The translations under genes were made by a program, and so were the position numbers. Below the pieces are notes generated by a model. It saw only the letters and a list, made by a program, of their open reading frames with translations. It was not told the DNA's origin and searched no databases. Positions 60,599 to 64,000 of a DNA stretch of 64,000 bases are shown here, piece after piece (the first letter of the stretch is position 1; each line of letters opens with the position of its first letter). Source of the stretch: Hemibagrus wyckioides. Taxonomy: Eukaryota; Chordata; Actinopteri; Siluriformes; Bagridae. The stretch covers positions 6,042,780 to 6,106,779 of the forward strand of contig NC_080710.1 of NCBI RefSeq assembly GCF_019097595.1, written 5' to 3'.

Positions 60599-61062
60599 TA
60601 CACTGACCAGGCATAACATTATTGACCACCTGCTTAATATTGTGTTGGTCCCCATTTTACTGCCAAAACAGCCCTGACCCGTCTGTTGGATCAGACCACA
60701 CGGGCCAGCCTTCACTCCCCACATGCATCAATGAGCCTTGGCCACCTATGATCCTGTTGTCCACTGTTTCTTCCTTGTACCACTTTCAATAGATACTGAC
60801 CACTGCAGACCGGGAACACCCCACAAGAGCTGCAGTTTTGGAGATGCTCTGATCCAGGCGTCTAGCCATCAAAATTTGCCCCTTCGTCAAACTCACTCAA
60901 ATCCTTACGCTTGTCCATTTTTCCTGCTTCACACATCAACTTTGAGGACAAAATGTTCACTTGCTGCCTAATATATCCCCCCCACTAACAGGTGCCATGA
61001 TGAGGCATCAGTCTTATTCACTTCACCTGTCAGTGGTCATAATGTTATGGCTGATCAGTGTA
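60599..61062 (-). mobile_element. internally deleted Tc1-like element with both terminal repeats
   Basis: Left end CACTGACCAGGCATAACATT and right end (reverse complement) CACTGATCAGCCATAACATT, each next to TA. The remnant transposase is on the minus strand (antisense text 'acgcttgtccatttttcctgcttc', 'gagatgctctgatccaggcg', 'cgggccagccttcactcccc'). About 464 bp; the C-terminal catalytic region is deleted. Confidence 0.8.
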
Positions 61063-61869
61063 TATTCGTGATGAGCAGCATCATGTAACATAACCAGAAC
61101 TTTACACATGATATTCCACATGAATGCCCCAGGCTCACAGTTTTATTTGTTTTTTTTATGTCTAAGACTTTCTGTAATGTATGTGTAAAACTTTTTTTTT
61201 TATCACAGATAAATTTTCTTTCATAAACAACCTACAGCATGTGCAAGGTAAATATGAAATATTGAGGTAAATATCATAAATAATAATTATTAAACAGCAC
61301 TTACAACTACACTAACTTGAAATTTGATTATGTAAAGATAATTCTTCCATAATACCTAAAAAATTGCATCATTATTTTGGCATTAATATGCAAATCTATT
61401 TTTTATCTCATGCTTGTTGTCCATTGTCAGTTATTAAACATGTAAATTTTAGTCACATTCACTAAACATAATGAGTATAAAATATAAGGAAGTCCCAGAT
61501 CATGCAAAAAAAAAAAAAGGGATTGTATATACCTCTTCTGTTTGTAGTAATACTGTGATACTGTCACTTTGGAAACAAGGTACAACCCCATCACCCAAAC
61601 TACAGACTGGAAATAAAATATTATTAACATTTTTAGTAAATCATTCATCACTCAATCATTTTGTAAATCTTCACTTGATATACAAAAGTTTTGAAACACT
61701 GATTATCTGCTTACTTGTATATGATGATTACCTGCAATCGTGCAAACGCATTCGTGATGCAGCTCATTTGCATGTAGTGACACTCCCACAATATTCCATA
61801 AAAGGTCAAGTACACAGATAGCAAAATGTGGGGATTGAACCTTCAGCAGGACATATCAATTAAACCACT

Positions 61870-62275
61870 GTGCAAAGTTTCAGACCCAAATGCAGGATTA
61901 AAACAGACAAGGCTCTTTATTAAGAAAAGAAACAACCCGGGTATCAGAAAGAACACACAAAAAGCAAGACAGAATAAACTCAAAATATGCAGAAATCAAA
62001 CAGGTGTCACAATACACTAGCCAGAAACCTGATAAAGAAAAGCACTAGACTAGACAGGTAAATATAGGGCAACTGCTCAGGAGAAAATAGTAAACAGGTA
62101 AGGGCATAAAAGGTAGGGAAACAGATCAATAGATCAGGTGGGACAAAGCACATGTGACAAAAAACAAAATCTAAACAAAAGCACATAACAAAGGCAAAAA
62201 ATAAACAAGGCATAAAAAACAGTCCAGCCAGAGCGCCGTCTGGTGGTCAGTCCAAGCTGTCCCTGACACAGACAC
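61870..62275 (-). repeat. LTR-like or retroelement 3' region remnant (tentative)
   Basis: On the minus strand it begins TGTCAGGGACAGC and ends about GCACA, contains CTTAATAAAGAGCC (AATAAA signal) and T-rich text with GTGACACCTGTTTGATTTC. This is typical of solo LTRs or retroelement tails in fish. No target duplication was identified. Confidence 0.35.
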
Positions 62276-62780
62276 AGATTGGATTTAAATCTGGAGAATT
62301 TGGAGCCAAGTCAATTCCTTGACCTCTTTGTCCTGTTCAAACCATTTATGAACAATTTGTACAGTATGGCAAGGTGTATTATCTGCTAAAAGAGGCCACT
62401 GCTATTAGGGAAAACCCTTGCCATGAAGGGGTCTAGTTGGTCTGCAAGAATCTCCCTGTTTAGGTAGGTGGTACATGTCAAAGTAACATCCACATGAATG
62501 CCAAGACTCAAGATTTCCCAGAATCACACTGCTTCCACTGGTTTGCCTTCAAGATCTGCTATTTCGGACAACCCTGTAATCTAGCCATCACAATTTAGTC
62601 CTCAGATCCTTACGCTTGCCCATTTTTCCTTCTTCCAACATATGAACTTTTGGAGAAATGACTGTTCACTTGCTGCCTAATACATCCCACCTCTTGACAG
62701 GTGCCACGGCAACAAGATAATCAATTATTTTTTTTATTATTCACTTCACCTGTCAGTGATTGAAATGTTATTTCTACAAC
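62276..62780 (-). mobile_element. decayed Tc1-like element, same family as 60599-61062
   Basis: Antisense family text: AATCTGGAGAATTTGGAGCC, TTGACCTCTTTGTCCTGTTC, 'aaaagaggccactgctatta', 'taggtaggtggtacatgtca', 'cttacgcttgcccatttttcc' and 'ttcacctgtcagtgattgaaa'. It retains more of the middle of the element than the 60599 copy but has lost clear ends. Confidence 0.7.
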
Positions 62781-64000
62781 TAATAATAAGCAAGAACTAA
62801 CTCTTCTATGGCTAATGCATGGGCTTGTGTTGGCTCACCTCCTTTATTTTATATCGTTTTTCTTAATTTCAATGATATAAAATTACTCGTTTTCACAAAA
62901 TGTTCTCGACGGCACTTTTAGCCCCGACCTTGTGAACTAATGATAGAGATGCCAACCCACTTGTGTTAGTTGCTCTGGAAAAGGACATCTGCTAAAGGCT
63001 ATAAGCGTAATAGAAATTTAAGCCTTTTAAACTCAACAGTATATCACAGAGGTAGCAGTAAGTGCAGTAATCCATACAAAGTACACCATATCTAGTGAAA
63101 CAAGCTGGGATTTCCATTAGTTAATCTTAATGAATACCATATTCAGTAACTATTATGATTTGAACTCCACTGGCAGTCCTGGGATTTGAGCCGATCACCG
63201 ATATCTTCTCTTTAATTGTTGTATAAGAATATCAGGTTCATGAACATGATGCTGGCGACCACTAGGGGGTGCTCCTTACACATTAAACAACCTGTTTGCA
63301 GCCCTGGACTAAAAAACAGTCATTGTTTTTGCTAAAACCTGACACTTTACTTTTAAGTGCCTAAGTGATATCAGTAGGATTTCTGCCTGGTGGCCTGGAT
63401 AAGTTTAGAAAAAAATAAAACAAATACAAACAAATACAAGTTTAGACCAAAATGCTGTGCTTTAATAAACCATTATCATATATTTTTTTCTAAAATTATG
63501 TTTCTAAACTTGTCTAGGTTTTATGTAAAGCACAGATTAGGTATGTAAGGAGCCAGCTAAAGCTAGCCAGCTAGCTAAAAGTGTTTTCCTCATGGAGTTC
63601 CACTGGTTTACCATTGATGTGCTAGCATAGAGTATTTTTGAGGTGAACTGGACTAAATTGTTTTGACTTGCTACAAATTTCATAATTCTATTTTAATGAA
63701 ACTATGTTTTTTATTAAGATTCTAAACTTCTAAAAGTAGCCAATTTGACAAACTTGCCTGTAAAAATCAGTCTATTTCAATAAGACGCTTTTGTGTAAAT
63801 TGCTAGCCTGTAGCTAAAGGTATTTTCCTCACAGATGTGCCACTGGTTTAGTTTTGCTGTGCTAGCATTTTTGTGGTGAACTGTGCTAAATTGCTTTGAC
63901 TTGCTACAAAGTTCAGAATTCTTTTGTTTTCCTAAAACTATGCTTTTATTAAGCTTCTAAACTTGTCTAGGCTTTTTGTGAAGCTCCGATTAGATAATTG

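Larger units (their letters stand above)
58924..64000 (+). other. presumed first intron of the divergent gene
   Basis: Downstream of the donor at 58924 I find no second exon with a convincing acceptor and reading frame. It contains a TATC array, an ACC repeat, two Tc1-like copies and an LTR-like segment, with otherwise AT-rich sequence. Around 62945-63012 a diverged SINE tail (TTGCTCTGGAAAAGGACATC then TGCTAAA) is visible. If the exon at 58834 is not real, this is intergenic. Confidence 0.4.

Overview
The window is vertebrate nuclear DNA, almost certainly from a teleost fish. Small conserved exons with canonical splice sites lie in AT-rich introns filled with microsatellites, tRNA-derived SINEs, Tc1-like and hAT-like DNA transposons and a LINE fragment. 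Several SINE copies resemble the 'Mermaid' type that I recall from catfish, so a siluriform is my best guess; this is not proven.

The main gene lies on the minus strand: the 5' portion of trio, the Rho-family guanine nucleotide exchange factor with an N-terminal Sec14 domain and spectrin repeats. I located 13 consecutive coding exons from the start codon (56597) down to 1055. They total 2277 nt (759 codons), are phase-consistent at every junction, and contain no frameshift or stop. They encode a short N-terminus, the Sec14/CRAL-TRIO domain (about residues 35-180) and the first part of the spectrin-repeat array. The GEF, SH3, Ig and kinase parts lie beyond the left edge. Residues in several exons match TRIO rather than its paralogue KALRN. 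Whether this is trioa or triob cannot be decided here.

Layout: 1-1054 is the intron after the last visible exon. From 1055 to 24540 there are twelve exons in short introns. From 24541 to 56530 is one 32-kb first intron with a 1-kb hAT-like element, nested SINEs, two blocks of a ~30-bp satellite and several foldback elements. From 56531 to 56900 are trio exon 1 and its CpG-containing promoter region. A 2.2-kb head-to-head interval follows, with an 18-copy, 37-bp minisatellite. At 58834-58923 on the plus strand there is a probable first coding exon (30 codons plus a donor) of an unidentified divergent gene. From 58924 to 64000 is probably its first intron, with a tetranucleotide repeat and Tc1-like remnants.

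The most noteworthy observations are: a GC-AG intron in the Sec14 region; a satellite in trio intron 1 that places about 19 perfect GTAAGT splice-donor cores on the trio sense strand; an ~850-bp pyrimidine tract in the sense strand upstream of a Sec14 exon; a hAT-like insertion with a perfect 8-bp target duplication; and the minisatellite between the two divergent genes. I found no prokaryotic-type system, CRISPR array or stand-alone RNA gene. All calls come from reading the sequence; no database search was possible.
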